Shown: positions 6,856 through 13,979 of the stretch, in pieces
Position numbering within the stretch: position 1 is the stretch's first letter
How the letters are laid out: every line of letters begins with the position of its first letter
Source: a bacterium
GTDB taxonomy: Bacteria > UBA9089 > JAHJRX01
Length of the DNA: 13,982 nucleotides
Direction: 5' to 3'
Assembly: GCA_030017825.1 (NCBI GenBank)
Contig: JASEGW010000034.1
Coordinates: forward strand, 1-13,982
Translations under genes and position numbers: made by a program
The notes under the pieces: model-generated
Seen by the model: only the letters and a program-made list of their open reading frames with translations
Database searches by the model: none
What the model was told of the DNA's origin: nothing

Positions 6856-8136
6856 TTAAATCCTTTGAAGTTTTTTTATTTCTTCAATAACCCTTTTTGA
6901 GGTGCCTTGATTTTCTGTTGATACTTTATATGCATTTAATCCTAGTCTTTTGCGTTTATCTTTATTTAACAAAAGATCAGATATTACATCTACTAAAGAT
7001 ACCTTATTTCCTACTTGAATGCAAGCTTTTTTATCTTTAAATAGTTCCATAATATCTGCAAAGTTTTCCATAAAAGGGCCAAAGATTATAGGCTTTTTAA
7101 TAAAAGCTGGTTCAATAATGTTATGCCCTCCCGCAGGGACAAAAGATCCACCCATTATTACTAAGGTAGCAATGTGATAAAATTTTATTAGTTCTCCTAT
7201 AGTGTCTAGAATTATAACATCTACTTCTTTTTTTGACCTTTGAGTATACTTAAAATATGAAATATTCTTTTTTATTAAGATACTCTCTATCCTCTCAACT
7301 CTATTTAAATGTCTGGGAGCAATAATTAATCTTAGATCTGGAAAATCTTTTTTTAGGATATTAAAACTTTCTAGAAGTATCTCTTCCTCCCCTTTATGCG
7401 TACTTCCTGCTACAATTATTTTATTGGAGGTAGATAAGTATAAAGATTCCAGTAATTTTTTCTTTTCTTCCTTCTCGTATTGTGGATATACTTGATCAAA
7501 TTTAGAATTTCCACAAATTTTTACTTTATTATGTCTTGCTCCTAAATATATAATACTTTTTACTTCTTTTTCTGATTGCATACAAAATAAACTATGCTTA
7601 TTTAAAACTTCTTTAGCAAAATATTTAGGGATCATCTTATATCTAACAAAACTTTTTTGAGATATTCTTCCATTGGCTAAGATTACAGGGATATTCATTT
7701 TATTGGCTAAATGTAAAAAGTTTGGCCAGATTTCAGTTTCTAAAATAATAATTAAATATGGGTTAATTTTGTTTAATACTTTTTTTATAATCCAATAAAT
7801 ATCAAAAGGAAAATAAAATAAAAATTCAATTCCATCTACCTTTTTTAGGGCTACTTCAAAGCCAGTATTAGTCCAAACAGAAAGAATAATTTTTTTTTTA
7901 GGGAACTCTTTTTTAACTTCTTTAATAATAGGATAAGATGCTAGTACTTCTCCTACTGAAACAGCATGAATCCAAATACAACTTTGTAGAGAAAGATTCT
8001 TTCCAATAAAGATGCCTAATTTTTCTAAAATATTACTCTTTGTTTGGAATATTTTTGATTTGAGGTAAAAGTAAGGTAGGTATAAAGATGCAATAATTAT
8101 GATTAAGGCATTATAGATTACATAGTATATACTCAT
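6856..8136 (-). CDS. waaA: 3-deoxy-D-manno-octulosonic acid (Kdo) transferase
   Basis: WaaA (KdtA) transfers Kdo from CMP-Kdo to lipid IVA on the inner face of the inner membrane, starting the LPS core. The 426-residue length is typical. Visible landmarks are a hydrophobic N-terminal anchor (1-24), WIHAVSVGEV (55-64) with the likely catalytic base Glu63, LETEIWPN (132-139), NGRIS (155-159), GNSKFD (209-214), AGSTHKGEEE (243-252), PRHLNRVERI (274-283) and the donor-site GGSFVPAGGHNIIEPA (329-344). This is the GT-B fold order of the GT30 family. The start has only a weak GGAT at 8141-8144. It leads the surface-polysaccharide block and is separated from purF by 99 nt in which I see no good promoter. 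Whether it adds one, two or more Kdo residues cannot be told from sequence. Its presence is strong evidence for an LPS-bearing diderm. Confidence 0.95.
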   Translation of the reverse strand: MSIYYVIYNALIIIIASLYLPYFYLKSKIFQTKSNILEKLGIFIGKNLSLQSCIWIHAVSVGEVLASYPIIKEVKKEFPKKKIILSVWTNTGFEVALKKVDGIEFLFYFPFDIYWIIKKVLNKINPYLIIILETEIWPNFLHLANKMNIPVILANGRISQKSFVRYKMIPKYFAKEVLNKHSLFCMQSEKEVKSIIYLGARHNKVKICGNSKFDQVYPQYEKEEKKKLLESLYLSTSNKIIVAGSTHKGEEEILLESFNILKKDFPDLRLIIAPRHLNRVERIESILIKKNISYFKYTQRSKKEVDVIILDTIGELIKFYHIATLVIMGGSFVPAGGHNIIEPAFIKKPIIFGPFMENFADIMELFKDKKACIQVGNKVSLVDVISDLLLNKDKRKRLGLNAYKVSTENQGTSKRVIEEIKKLQRI

Positions 8137-8235
8137 GAATATCCGTTACTCATAGTGCTATAGTACCACTTATGTGTTCTATGGTTTAATTATGATTAAC
8201 TATTCTTTTGATCTTAGAATTTGATAGAAATAAAT

Positions 8236-9612
8236 TTATGTTTCTGTAGGATAATTTCCATCAAAACAAGCAGTGCAAAATTTATTTCCATCATCGCCTA
8301 CAGATTTCAAAAGTCCGGAAATGCTCAAATATCCTAAGCTATCTACATTTAAATAATTTTTGATCTCTTTCATGCTACGATGAGCAGCTAAAAGCTTATC
8401 TCTTTCAGGAGTGTCAATTCCATAAATACAAGAATATTTTATAGGAGGCGAACTTACGCGAAAGTGAATGCTCGCAACACCGCTATTTCTCAATAAAGAT
8501 AGTATTTTTTTAGAAGTAGTTCCTCTTACAATAGAATCGTCAACCAAGACTATCCTTTTTCCTTTAAGAACATTAAGGATAGGATTAAGCTTTATTTTTA
8601 CTCCAAAGTCACGAAATATTTGCAGAGGGCTAATAAAAGTTCGACCAATGTAATGATTTCTCATTAAACCAATATCATAGGGAATACCTGATTCTTCGGA
8701 AAAACCTAAAGAGGCTGAAATGCCAGAGTCGGGAACAGAAATAACTACGTCAGCATCAGCAGGATGCTCTAAAGCAAGTTGTTGACCAATTTTTTTACGA
8801 ATGTTATGAACATTTTGTCCAAAAAGGTTACTATCGGGACGAGAAAAATATATATATTCAAAAATACATTGAGCATGTTTTTTTGGAGTCGAAAATTTAA
8901 GAGAATTTAAGCCATTTTTATCAATTACTACAATCTCGCTTGGTTCTACATCTCTAAGGTGTTCTGCTTCTACTAAATTTAAGGCACAAGTTTCAGAAGC
9001 TAGAATATAAGAATTATTTAATTTTCCAATACTTAAAGGACGAAAACCAAAAGGATCTCTAATGCCGATTAATTTATCAGGAGTCATAAGTATCAGAGAA
9101 TACGAGCCATTAATTAACGGTAAAGATTCCAATAGGGCATTAATGAGATTTTCTTTTTTTGAACAAGCCAAGAGATGAAGCAATACTTCGCTATCAGAAA
9201 TGGTTTGAAAAATGGAACCATTTTGCTCCAGTTTATTTCGTAAGTCTTTAGCATTAATAAAATGGCCATTATGGGCAATAGCAAGTTTTCCTCTAATATA
9301 ATTAATAACTAGCGGTTGGGCATTAATGAATGCTGAACCACCAGCTGTTGAATAACGAGTATGACCAATGGCTATATTTCCTGGAAGTGTGTTCAAGACT
9401 TCTTCGATAAATATATGTGTAACTAAGCCATTTTTTTTATAAAAAAGAAGCTCGCCTTTGTGGGAAGTAGAAATGCCAGCACTCTCTTGACCACGATGTT
9501 GGAGAGCAAAAAGTCCTAAATAAGTTAATTTTGCAGCATCTTCGTGATTATAGACACCAAAGAGACCACAGGCATCATGAAATTTATCTGAAAAATCATT
9601 AAGTGTATTCAT
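8236..9612 (-). CDS. purF: Amidophosphoribosyltransferase (PRPP amidotransferase), [4Fe-4S] type
   Basis: PurF performs the committed step of purine synthesis, making phosphoribosylamine from PRPP and glutamine. The 458-residue protein has an N-terminal Ntn-type glutaminase and a C-terminal phosphoribosyltransferase domain. The nucleophile is Cys15, preceded by a 14-residue propeptide (DKFHDACGLFG) that must be removed. Glutaminase landmarks are QHRGQESAG (38-46), GHTRYST (83-89) and AHNGHF (113-118). The PRPP loop VLVDDSIVRGTTS is at 355-367. Four cysteines at 249, 395, 446 and 449 occupy the positions that bind the [4Fe-4S] cluster in Bacillus subtilis PurF, so an oxygen-sensitive, processed enzyme is expected. 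The ATG lacks a recognisable Shine-Dalgarno sequence, but no other Met precedes Cys15. It lies 143 nt after purB with no sure promoter between them. Confidence 0.98.
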   Translation of the reverse strand: MNTLNDFSDKFHDACGLFGVYNHEDAAKLTYLGLFALQHRGQESAGISTSHKGELLFYKKNGLVTHIFIEEVLNTLPGNIAIGHTRYSTAGGSAFINAQPLVINYIRGKLAIAHNGHFINAKDLRNKLEQNGSIFQTISDSEVLLHLLACSKKENLINALLESLPLINGSYSLILMTPDKLIGIRDPFGFRPLSIGKLNNSYILASETCALNLVEAEHLRDVEPSEIVVIDKNGLNSLKFSTPKKHAQCIFEYIYFSRPDSNLFGQNVHNIRKKIGQQLALEHPADADVVISVPDSGISASLGFSEESGIPYDIGLMRNHYIGRTFISPLQIFRDFGVKIKLNPILNVLKGKRIVLVDDSIVRGTTSKKILSLLRNSGVASIHFRVSSPPIKYSCIYGIDTPERDKLLAAHRSMKEIKNYLNVDSLGYLSISGLLKSVGDDGNKFCTACFDGNYPTET

Positions 9613-9716
9613 AATGGTAATTTAAGCAATAGATTGTAAATTATTATAAAGAAGCTGCAAGATAAAGATTTATAGTTACAAGTTAAGAATTGAAAATAAC
9701 TTTTCAAATGCAAGTG

Positions 9717-9741
9717 AGAAATAAATTTAAATCTTATTTCT
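9717..9741. repeat. AT-rich inverted repeat downstream of purB
   Basis: AGAAATAA (9717-9724) and TTATTTCT (9734-9741) form a perfect 8-bp inverted repeat around a 9-nt loop, about 15 nt after the purB stop. A second one, TTGAAAA/TTTTCAA, lies at 9690-9707. Both stems are almost pure A/T and no clear U-tract follows on the minus strand, so neither is called an intrinsic terminator; they may only weakly punctuate the 143-nt purB-purF gap. The rest of that gap holds nothing I recognise. Confidence 0.3.
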
Positions 9742-9755
9742 TATTCTTAGTTTTT

Positions 9756-11051
9756 CTATATTAATCCTATGCGTTTATATATAAAGTCGATATATTTTAT
9801 ATAAGCATTTAAATTAAAACAAGCTTCTATTTCTTGAGGCGATAAGAGTGCTAGTACTTTTTGATCCTTTAATAGTAATTCTTTAAAGCTTTTATTTTCC
9901 ACCAAAACTCTCTTAGTGTTATGTTGAACCAAAAGATAAGCTTCTTCGCGAATAATACCTTTTTCCACCAAGGCAAGGAGTACTTTTTGGGAAAATATTA
10001 GACCATGGGTACGCATAACATTGTTCATCATTGTAGCTTTGTTTACTACCAAATTACTAATTATGTTGATAAATTTTTTAATCATATAATCTAGCAGAGA
10101 AGTGCTGTCAGGAATAATCATGCGCTCGTTTGAGGAGTGAGTTATGTCTCTTTCGTGCCAAAGAGAAATGTTTTCCATAGCTACTTGGGATTTACTTCTA
10201 ACTACACGAGCTAACCCACAAATACGTTCTGCGGTAATAGGATTTCTTTTATGGGGCATAGCAGAAGAACCTTTTTGAGTAGGGGAAAAGTATTCTTCTA
10301 CTTCATTAATATCAGTGCGCTGTAGATTTCTGATTTCATTAGCAAACTTTTCTAAAGAGCTAGCAATAATGGCTAAGGTAGAGATATATTGAGCATGTCG
10401 ATCTCTTTGGATAATTTGAGTAGAGACAGGAGCAACTTCAAGAGAAAGCTTTTTGCATACATATTCTTCTACAAAAGGATCAATATGAGCATAAGTGCCC
10501 ACAGCTCCAGATAATTTCCCAAAATTTATGTTAGCGATAGCATCTGTTAGACGTTTGATATTTCTCTCGGTTTCACAATACCAAATGGCTATCTTCAACC
10601 CAAAGGTAATAGGCTCAGCATGCACTCCATGAGTTCTGCCTATCATAAGGGTATTTTTGTGTTCTAAAGCTTTTTTTGCTAATTCATCTTTTAAGTGATG
10701 CAAGTTTTCCAAGATAATGTTGCCAGATTCTCTCATCAGGACTACTAAACAGGTATCCAAAACATCAGAGGAGGTCAACCCTAAATGAATATAACGAGAA
10801 GACTCTCCAACATATTCTGCTACATTGGTTAAAAAGGCTATTACATCGTGGTTTACTTCTTCTTCAATTTCTTTAATGCGATTAACACTGAAATTTGCTT
10901 TTAGTTTAATCTCATCTAAAGCTTTTTTGGGAATGTTGCCCAATTTTTCATGAGCTTCACAAGCTAAAATTTCAATTTGCAACATAGTGCTAAACTTATT
11001 CTCTTCTGACCAAATATTAGCCATCTGAGGGAGGGTATATCTCTCGTGCAT
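9756..11051 (-). CDS. purB: Adenylosuccinate lyase
   Basis: PurB acts twice in purine synthesis: it cleaves SAICAR to AICAR plus fumarate, and adenylosuccinate to AMP plus fumarate. The 431-residue length matches the short Bacillus-type enzyme. It shows the fumarase/aspartase superfamily blocks: NHDV with His68 (67-70), LTSSD (92-96), GRTHGVHAEP with catalytic His141 (138-147), and the flexible signature loop GSSAMPHKRNP (261-271), which carries the catalytic serine. AAAGGA (11063-11068) lies 11 nt before the ATG and supports this start. It follows guaA across 61 nt mostly made of a degenerate heptamer repeat, and precedes purF. Because guaB3, guaA and purB make GMP and AMP from IMP, this block covers the branch after IMP plus the first step of the pathway. 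Confidence 0.98.
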   Translation of the reverse strand: MHERYTLPQMANIWSEENKFSTMLQIEILACEAHEKLGNIPKKALDEIKLKANFSVNRIKEIEEEVNHDVIAFLTNVAEYVGESSRYIHLGLTSSDVLDTCLVVLMRESGNIILENLHHLKDELAKKALEHKNTLMIGRTHGVHAEPITFGLKIAIWYCETERNIKRLTDAIANINFGKLSGAVGTYAHIDPFVEEYVCKKLSLEVAPVSTQIIQRDRHAQYISTLAIIASSLEKFANEIRNLQRTDINEVEEYFSPTQKGSSAMPHKRNPITAERICGLARVVRSKSQVAMENISLWHERDITHSSNERMIIPDSTSLLDYMIKKFINIISNLVVNKATMMNNVMRTHGLIFSQKVLLALVEKGIIREEAYLLVQHNTKRVLVENKSFKELLLKDQKVLALLSPQEIEACFNLNAYIKYIDFIYKRIGLI

Positions 11052-11066
11052 GAATATGTTATTCCT

Positions 11067-11108
11067 TTCTATTCTCTTTCTTCTATCTTCTGCCTTCTGG
11101 CAACTGAC
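11067..11108. repeat. Degenerate 7-nt tandem repeat between guaA and purB
   Basis: Six consecutive 7-nt units can be read on the plus strand: TTCTATT, CTCTTTC, TTCTATC, TTCTGCC, TTCTGGC and AACTGAC (consensus TTCTnnC). On the transcribed minus strand this is a purine-rich run of the form GnnAGAA ending just before the purB ribosome-binding site. The period is seen directly; no function is claimed. Confidence 0.6.
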
Positions 11109-11112
11109 TTAT

Positions 11113-12660
11113 TTACTCCCATTCAATAGTTCCGGGGGGCTTAGAGGTAATATCGTAGACAACTCTATTAGCTCCCATGACTTCATTGATAATTCTATTA
11201 GCAATTTTATCTAATATCTCGTAAGGAAGTTTTACCCAATCTGCAGTCATACCGTCATGGCTATGAACTGCTCTAAGACCAATTACATATTCATAGGTTC
11301 TTTTATCGCCCATAACTCCCACTGTTTTAACAGGAAGAAGTACAGCAAAAGACTGCCAGATGTTGCGATAAAGCTTGTAATTTTTAATTTCTTCTTGAAC
11401 TATATAATCTGATTCTCGCAAGATATCTAATCTTTCTTCGGTAATCGCACCAATAATTCTAACCGCAAGCCCGGGACCTGGAAAAGGATGCTGCCAGACA
11501 ATTTCATCGGGAAGCCCTAATTCCTTTGCTAAAAGCCTTACTTCATCTTTAAATAAATCTCGTAAGGGCTCAATTAATTTTAATTTCATGGTAGAAGGAA
11601 GGCCGCCAACATTATGGTGAGTTTTAATAGTAGCTGATGGTCCTTTAATAGAAACGCTTTCAATTACATCTGGATACAAGGTTCCTTGAGCTAAAAATTT
11701 TATATTTCCTAACTTAGAAGCTTCTTCTTCAAATACCGCAATAAATTCATTCCCAATAATTTTTCGTTTTTCTTCAGGATCTACAACATTGTTAAGTTTT
11801 TCTAAAAATCTATTCTTGGCATCTACATAATCTAGATTAATGTGAAAATTTTTTTGAAATATTTCTATAACTCTTTCCAGTTCATTTTTTCGCAGAAGCC
11901 CATTGTCAATAAACATACAGATAAGTTGATCGCCAATGGCCTTGTGTGCCAAGGCTGCAGCGGTAGAAGAATCTACCCCACCACTTAAAGCACAAAGAAT
12001 CTTTTCCTTGCCTACAGTTTTCTTAATATTTTCACAAGAGCTTTCGATAAAAGACTTCATATTCCAATTAGCGGTGCAGTTACAAACATTATGTAAGTAA
12101 TTTTCTATAATTTTTTTTCCGTAGTTTGTATGGGTAACCTCAGGGTGAAACTGAACACCATATAAATTCTTAGCTTTGTTTGCTATTGAAGCAACTGGTG
12201 TATTGGAAGTTTGAGCAGTTACTTCAAAGTCAGCAGGAATCTCAGTGATATAGTCTCCATGGCTCATCCATACAAAAAATTTATTTTTAATACTTCGAAA
12301 TAACTTAGAAGAGTCTAAAATCTCTATAGAAGTTCTACCGTATTCATGTTTATCAGCTTGAACTACATTACCTCCTAAAGCATAAACCATCCATTGCATA
12401 CCATAGCAGATAGCAAGTATAGGAATATTTAGTTTGAAGATATGAGAGTCGCCATGAGGTACCTTTTTATCATAGACACTGGCAGGACCACCGGAGAGAA
12501 TAATTCCCTTGGGTTTAAGTTTCTTTATTTCGGAAATAGAAGTATTGTAAGGTAAGATTTTAGAATATACTTTATGCTCTCTAATGCGTCGGGCGATAAG
12601 TTGAGTATATTGAGAGCCAAAGTCAAGAATTAAGATTGCATCTTTACTCATCTGACACAT
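11113..12660 (-). CDS. guaA: GMP synthase (glutamine-hydrolysing)
   Basis: GuaA aminates XMP to GMP using glutamine and ATP. With the start chosen here it has 515 residues, the usual size. The N-terminal class I glutaminase starts LILDFGSQYTQLIARR and has Cys85 in AICYGMQ, with His172 and Glu174 in FHPEVTH. The ATP pyrophosphatase domain carries the PP-loop SGGVDSS (226-232), and the C-terminal dimerisation domain ends in the family motif KPPGTIEWE. Start: ATG at 12660 lies 4 nt after the guaB3 stop; ATG at 12651 (MSKDAILIL) is an equally good alternative and fits the family N-terminus slightly better. Neither has a well-spaced Shine-Dalgarno sequence, so re-initiation after guaB3 is likely. 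An ATG at 12735 is open but would overlap guaB3 by 71 nt and add residues foreign to the family. Coupling to guaB3 puts IMP-to-XMP-to-GMP in one transcript. Confidence 0.97.
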   Translation of the reverse strand: MCQMSKDAILILDFGSQYTQLIARRIREHKVYSKILPYNTSISEIKKLKPKGIILSGGPASVYDKKVPHGDSHIFKLNIPILAICYGMQWMVYALGGNVVQADKHEYGRTSIEILDSSKLFRSIKNKFFVWMSHGDYITEIPADFEVTAQTSNTPVASIANKAKNLYGVQFHPEVTHTNYGKKIIENYLHNVCNCTANWNMKSFIESSCENIKKTVGKEKILCALSGGVDSSTAAALAHKAIGDQLICMFIDNGLLRKNELERVIEIFQKNFHINLDYVDAKNRFLEKLNNVVDPEEKRKIIGNEFIAVFEEEASKLGNIKFLAQGTLYPDVIESVSIKGPSATIKTHHNVGGLPSTMKLKLIEPLRDLFKDEVRLLAKELGLPDEIVWQHPFPGPGLAVRIIGAITEERLDILRESDYIVQEEIKNYKLYRNIWQSFAVLLPVKTVGVMGDKRTYEYVIGLRAVHSHDGMTADWVKLPYEILDKIANRIINEVMGANRVVYDITSKPPGTIEWE

Positions 12661-12664
12661 AGTA

Positions 12665-13831
12665 TTAAATTTTTCCCATTCCGATATGCTGAGCTTGTTG
12701 AAAAACCTTACCTTCTGTTTTAATGGAAGGGGCAATAATAATTTCAGTTAATTGCATTTCTCGAATATTTTTGGCGCCACACATTCCCATTGAAGTTTTG
12801 AGGGCACCTAGCAAATTTTGGGAACCATCATCAAGATGAGCAGGACCAAATAAGATTTCCTCTAATGTGCTTGTAATTCCTACGTATATTCTAGTTCCTC
12901 GAGGTAGGTTTTTATGAGGAGTGGCCATTCCCCAATGATAACCTTTTCCAGGAGCTTCTTTAGATTTAGCAAAAGCAGAGCCAACCATTACAGCATCTGC
13001 GCCAGAAGCAAAAGCTTTACAAATATCTCCTCCTACGCTCATTCCACCATCAGTAATAATAGGAATATAACGCGAGGTTTGCTTGAAATGGAAATCTCGA
13101 GCTGCGGCACAATCTGCAGTGGCTGTAACCTGAGGTATTCCAACTCCCAAAACACCACGTGTAGTGCAGGCTGAACCAGGGCCAACTCCTACCATAAGCC
13201 CGCTTATACCGCAATCCATGAGCTCTAAAGCACTTTCGTAAGTTACGCAATTGCCAACAATTATTGGAATATTCATATTAGTGCAAAAATTTTTAAAATT
13301 TAAATGAGTGAATTTGCTAGTAGAAACATAACGAGCAGAAGTAATTGTTGCTTGAACTACAAAAATATCTGCACCGGCTTCTTGGGCGATAGCTCCAAAT
13401 CTTTCAGCTTTTTGAGGAATGCTTGATACTACAGCTATAGCTCCAGCATCTTTTATTTCTTTAATTCTTTTGGAAATAAGTTCTTCTTTTATAGGAGTAA
13501 GATACATATTTTGGAGAATATTAGTGGCTTGAGCAGGAGTGGCCATAATAATGTCGTTTAAAATTTCTGTAGGGTCGTCATATCGGGTTTGAATTCCTTC
13601 CAAGTTCAGAACCGCAAAGCCTCCTAATTTAGACATATGGATAGCAAAATTAACATCTACTACTCCATCCATAGCTGCAGCAATAATAGGGATGTCAAAG
13701 TTAAAATTATGAAAATTGAAACTTATATCCACATCATCAGGATTAATAGGAACAATTCCCGGAACTAAGGCTATTTCATCAAAACCATAACAACGACGAG
13801 CTTTTCTACCCCTGCCAATGAACATTCCCAT
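12665..13831 (-). CDS. guaB3: GuaB3-type IMP dehydrogenase (no CBS domains)
   Basis: This 388-residue TIM-barrel protein belongs to the IMPDH/GMP reductase family but is about 100 residues shorter than canonical GuaB, because the CBS (Bateman) pair is absent. The GuaB3 pattern is clear: GRGRKARRCYGFDEIALVPG (6-25), AAMDGVVD (52-59), NLEGIQTRY (76-84), the catalytic loop GPGSACTTRGVLG with Cys222 (217-229), TDGG (260-263), GYHWGMATP (297-305) and LPRGTRI (309-315). GuaB3 of cyanobacteria has been shown to be a working IMP dehydrogenase, while the actinobacterial form has no agreed role. Here the retained Cys222 and the position 4 nt before guaA argue for XMP production. Without CBS domains, regulation by adenine/guanine nucleotides through that module is not expected. 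AGGAGG (13841-13846) lies 9 nt before the first ATG and favours it over the Met at codon 3. The family is confident; the reaction is inferred. Confidence 0.93.
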   Translation of the reverse strand: MGMFIGRGRKARRCYGFDEIALVPGIVPINPDDVDISFNFHNFNFDIPIIAAAMDGVVDVNFAIHMSKLGGFAVLNLEGIQTRYDDPTEILNDIIMATPAQATNILQNMYLTPIKEELISKRIKEIKDAGAIAVVSSIPQKAERFGAIAQEAGADIFVVQATITSARYVSTSKFTHLNFKNFCTNMNIPIIVGNCVTYESALELMDCGISGLMVGVGPGSACTTRGVLGVGIPQVTATADCAAARDFHFKQTSRYIPIITDGGMSVGGDICKAFASGADAVMVGSAFAKSKEAPGKGYHWGMATPHKNLPRGTRIYVGITSTLEEILFGPAHLDDGSQNLLGALKTSMGMCGAKNIREMQLTEIIIAPSIKTEGKVFQQAQHIGMGKI

Positions 13832-13840
13832 ATTAAAAAC

Positions 13841-13846
13841 CCTCCT
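13841..13846 (-). promoter_or_regulatory. Strong Shine-Dalgarno site of guaB3
   Basis: AGGAGG on the minus strand, inside AAGGAGGG (13840-13847), lies 9 nt from the ATG at 13831 and 15 nt from the second in-frame ATG at 13825. It is the strongest ribosome-binding site in the window and decides the guaB3 start. Confidence 0.85.
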
Positions 13847-13856
13847 TTTTTCTTTA

Positions 13857-13871
13857 CGATTATATTAATCG
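13857..13871. promoter_or_regulatory. Operator-like palindrome over the guaB3 -10 box
   Basis: The 15-bp sequence CGATTAATATAATCG (minus strand) is a perfect inverted repeat with 6-bp arms CGATTA/TAATCG and a 3-nt centre. It contains the whole -10 box, so a dimeric protein bound here would block RNA polymerase. No known purine-regulator site (gamma-proteobacterial PurR or Bacillus PurBox) matches it. AT-rich promoters can form short palindromes by chance, so the function is only suggested. Confidence 0.4.
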
Positions 13872-13887
13872 GGTTATCTTTTGTCAA
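13859..13887 (-). promoter_or_regulatory. Consensus sigma70 promoter of guaB3-guaA
   Basis: On the minus strand TTGACA (13882-13887) and TATAAT (13859-13864) are separated by exactly 17 nt; both hexamers match the sigma70 consensus in full. Transcription should start near 13852, leaving a leader of about 20 nt that holds little more than the ribosome-binding site. That leaves no room for a riboswitch or attenuator, so any control must act at initiation. This is the only fully convincing promoter in the window and may drive guaB3, guaA and perhaps the later purine genes. Confidence 0.85.
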
Positions 13888-13930
13888 TAAAAATAATAAA
13901 AGCCTTAAAAAAGAAAAGAGCTTTTATTAT
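13888..13930 (-). terminator. Likely intrinsic terminator of a gene beyond the right edge
   Basis: Read on the minus strand, ATAATAAAAGC (13920-13930) pairs perfectly with GCTTTTATTAT (13893-13903) across a 16-nt loop, and a T-rich tract (TTTTATT) follows. The 11-bp stem is AT-rich with only one GC step at its loop end, so it is weaker than textbook terminators. It lies immediately before the guaB3 promoter, where the transcript of an unseen upstream minus-strand gene would need to end. Confidence 0.5.
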
Positions 13931-13970
13931 ATTAGACTTACTGCGAAATAAATCAGTTATTTTACAAAAA

Positions 13971-13979
13971 TGCTATAAT
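13971..13979 (+). promoter_or_regulatory. Possible extended -10 promoter reading rightward
   Basis: TGCTATAAT at 13971-13979 matches an extended -10 element (TGnTATAAT) on the plus strand and would drive a gene starting beyond the window. No good -35 box is seen 16-18 nt upstream, and such strings occur by chance in AT-rich DNA. Confidence 0.25.

Noticed and set aside
8137..8235. Promoter or hairpin before waaA
   Set aside because: There are partial dyads around CATAGTG/CACTTATG and CATAAT-like hexamers, but no -35/-10 pair with proper spacing and no uninterrupted stem of useful length.
12661..12735. Upstream ATG extending guaA to 540 residues
   Set aside because: The extra 25 residues overlap the guaB3 reading frame by 71 nt and match nothing at the start of GMP synthases; a start at 12660 or 12651 fits the family.
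13050..13250. Minus-strand 66-residue frame inside guaB3
   Set aside because: It lies within the GuaB3 coding sequence in another frame and has an odd Arg/Cys/Trp-rich composition with no family match.
13832..13858. Riboswitch in front of guaB3
   Set aside because: The predicted leader is only about 20 nt, too short for any known purine, PRPP or guanidine riboswitch.
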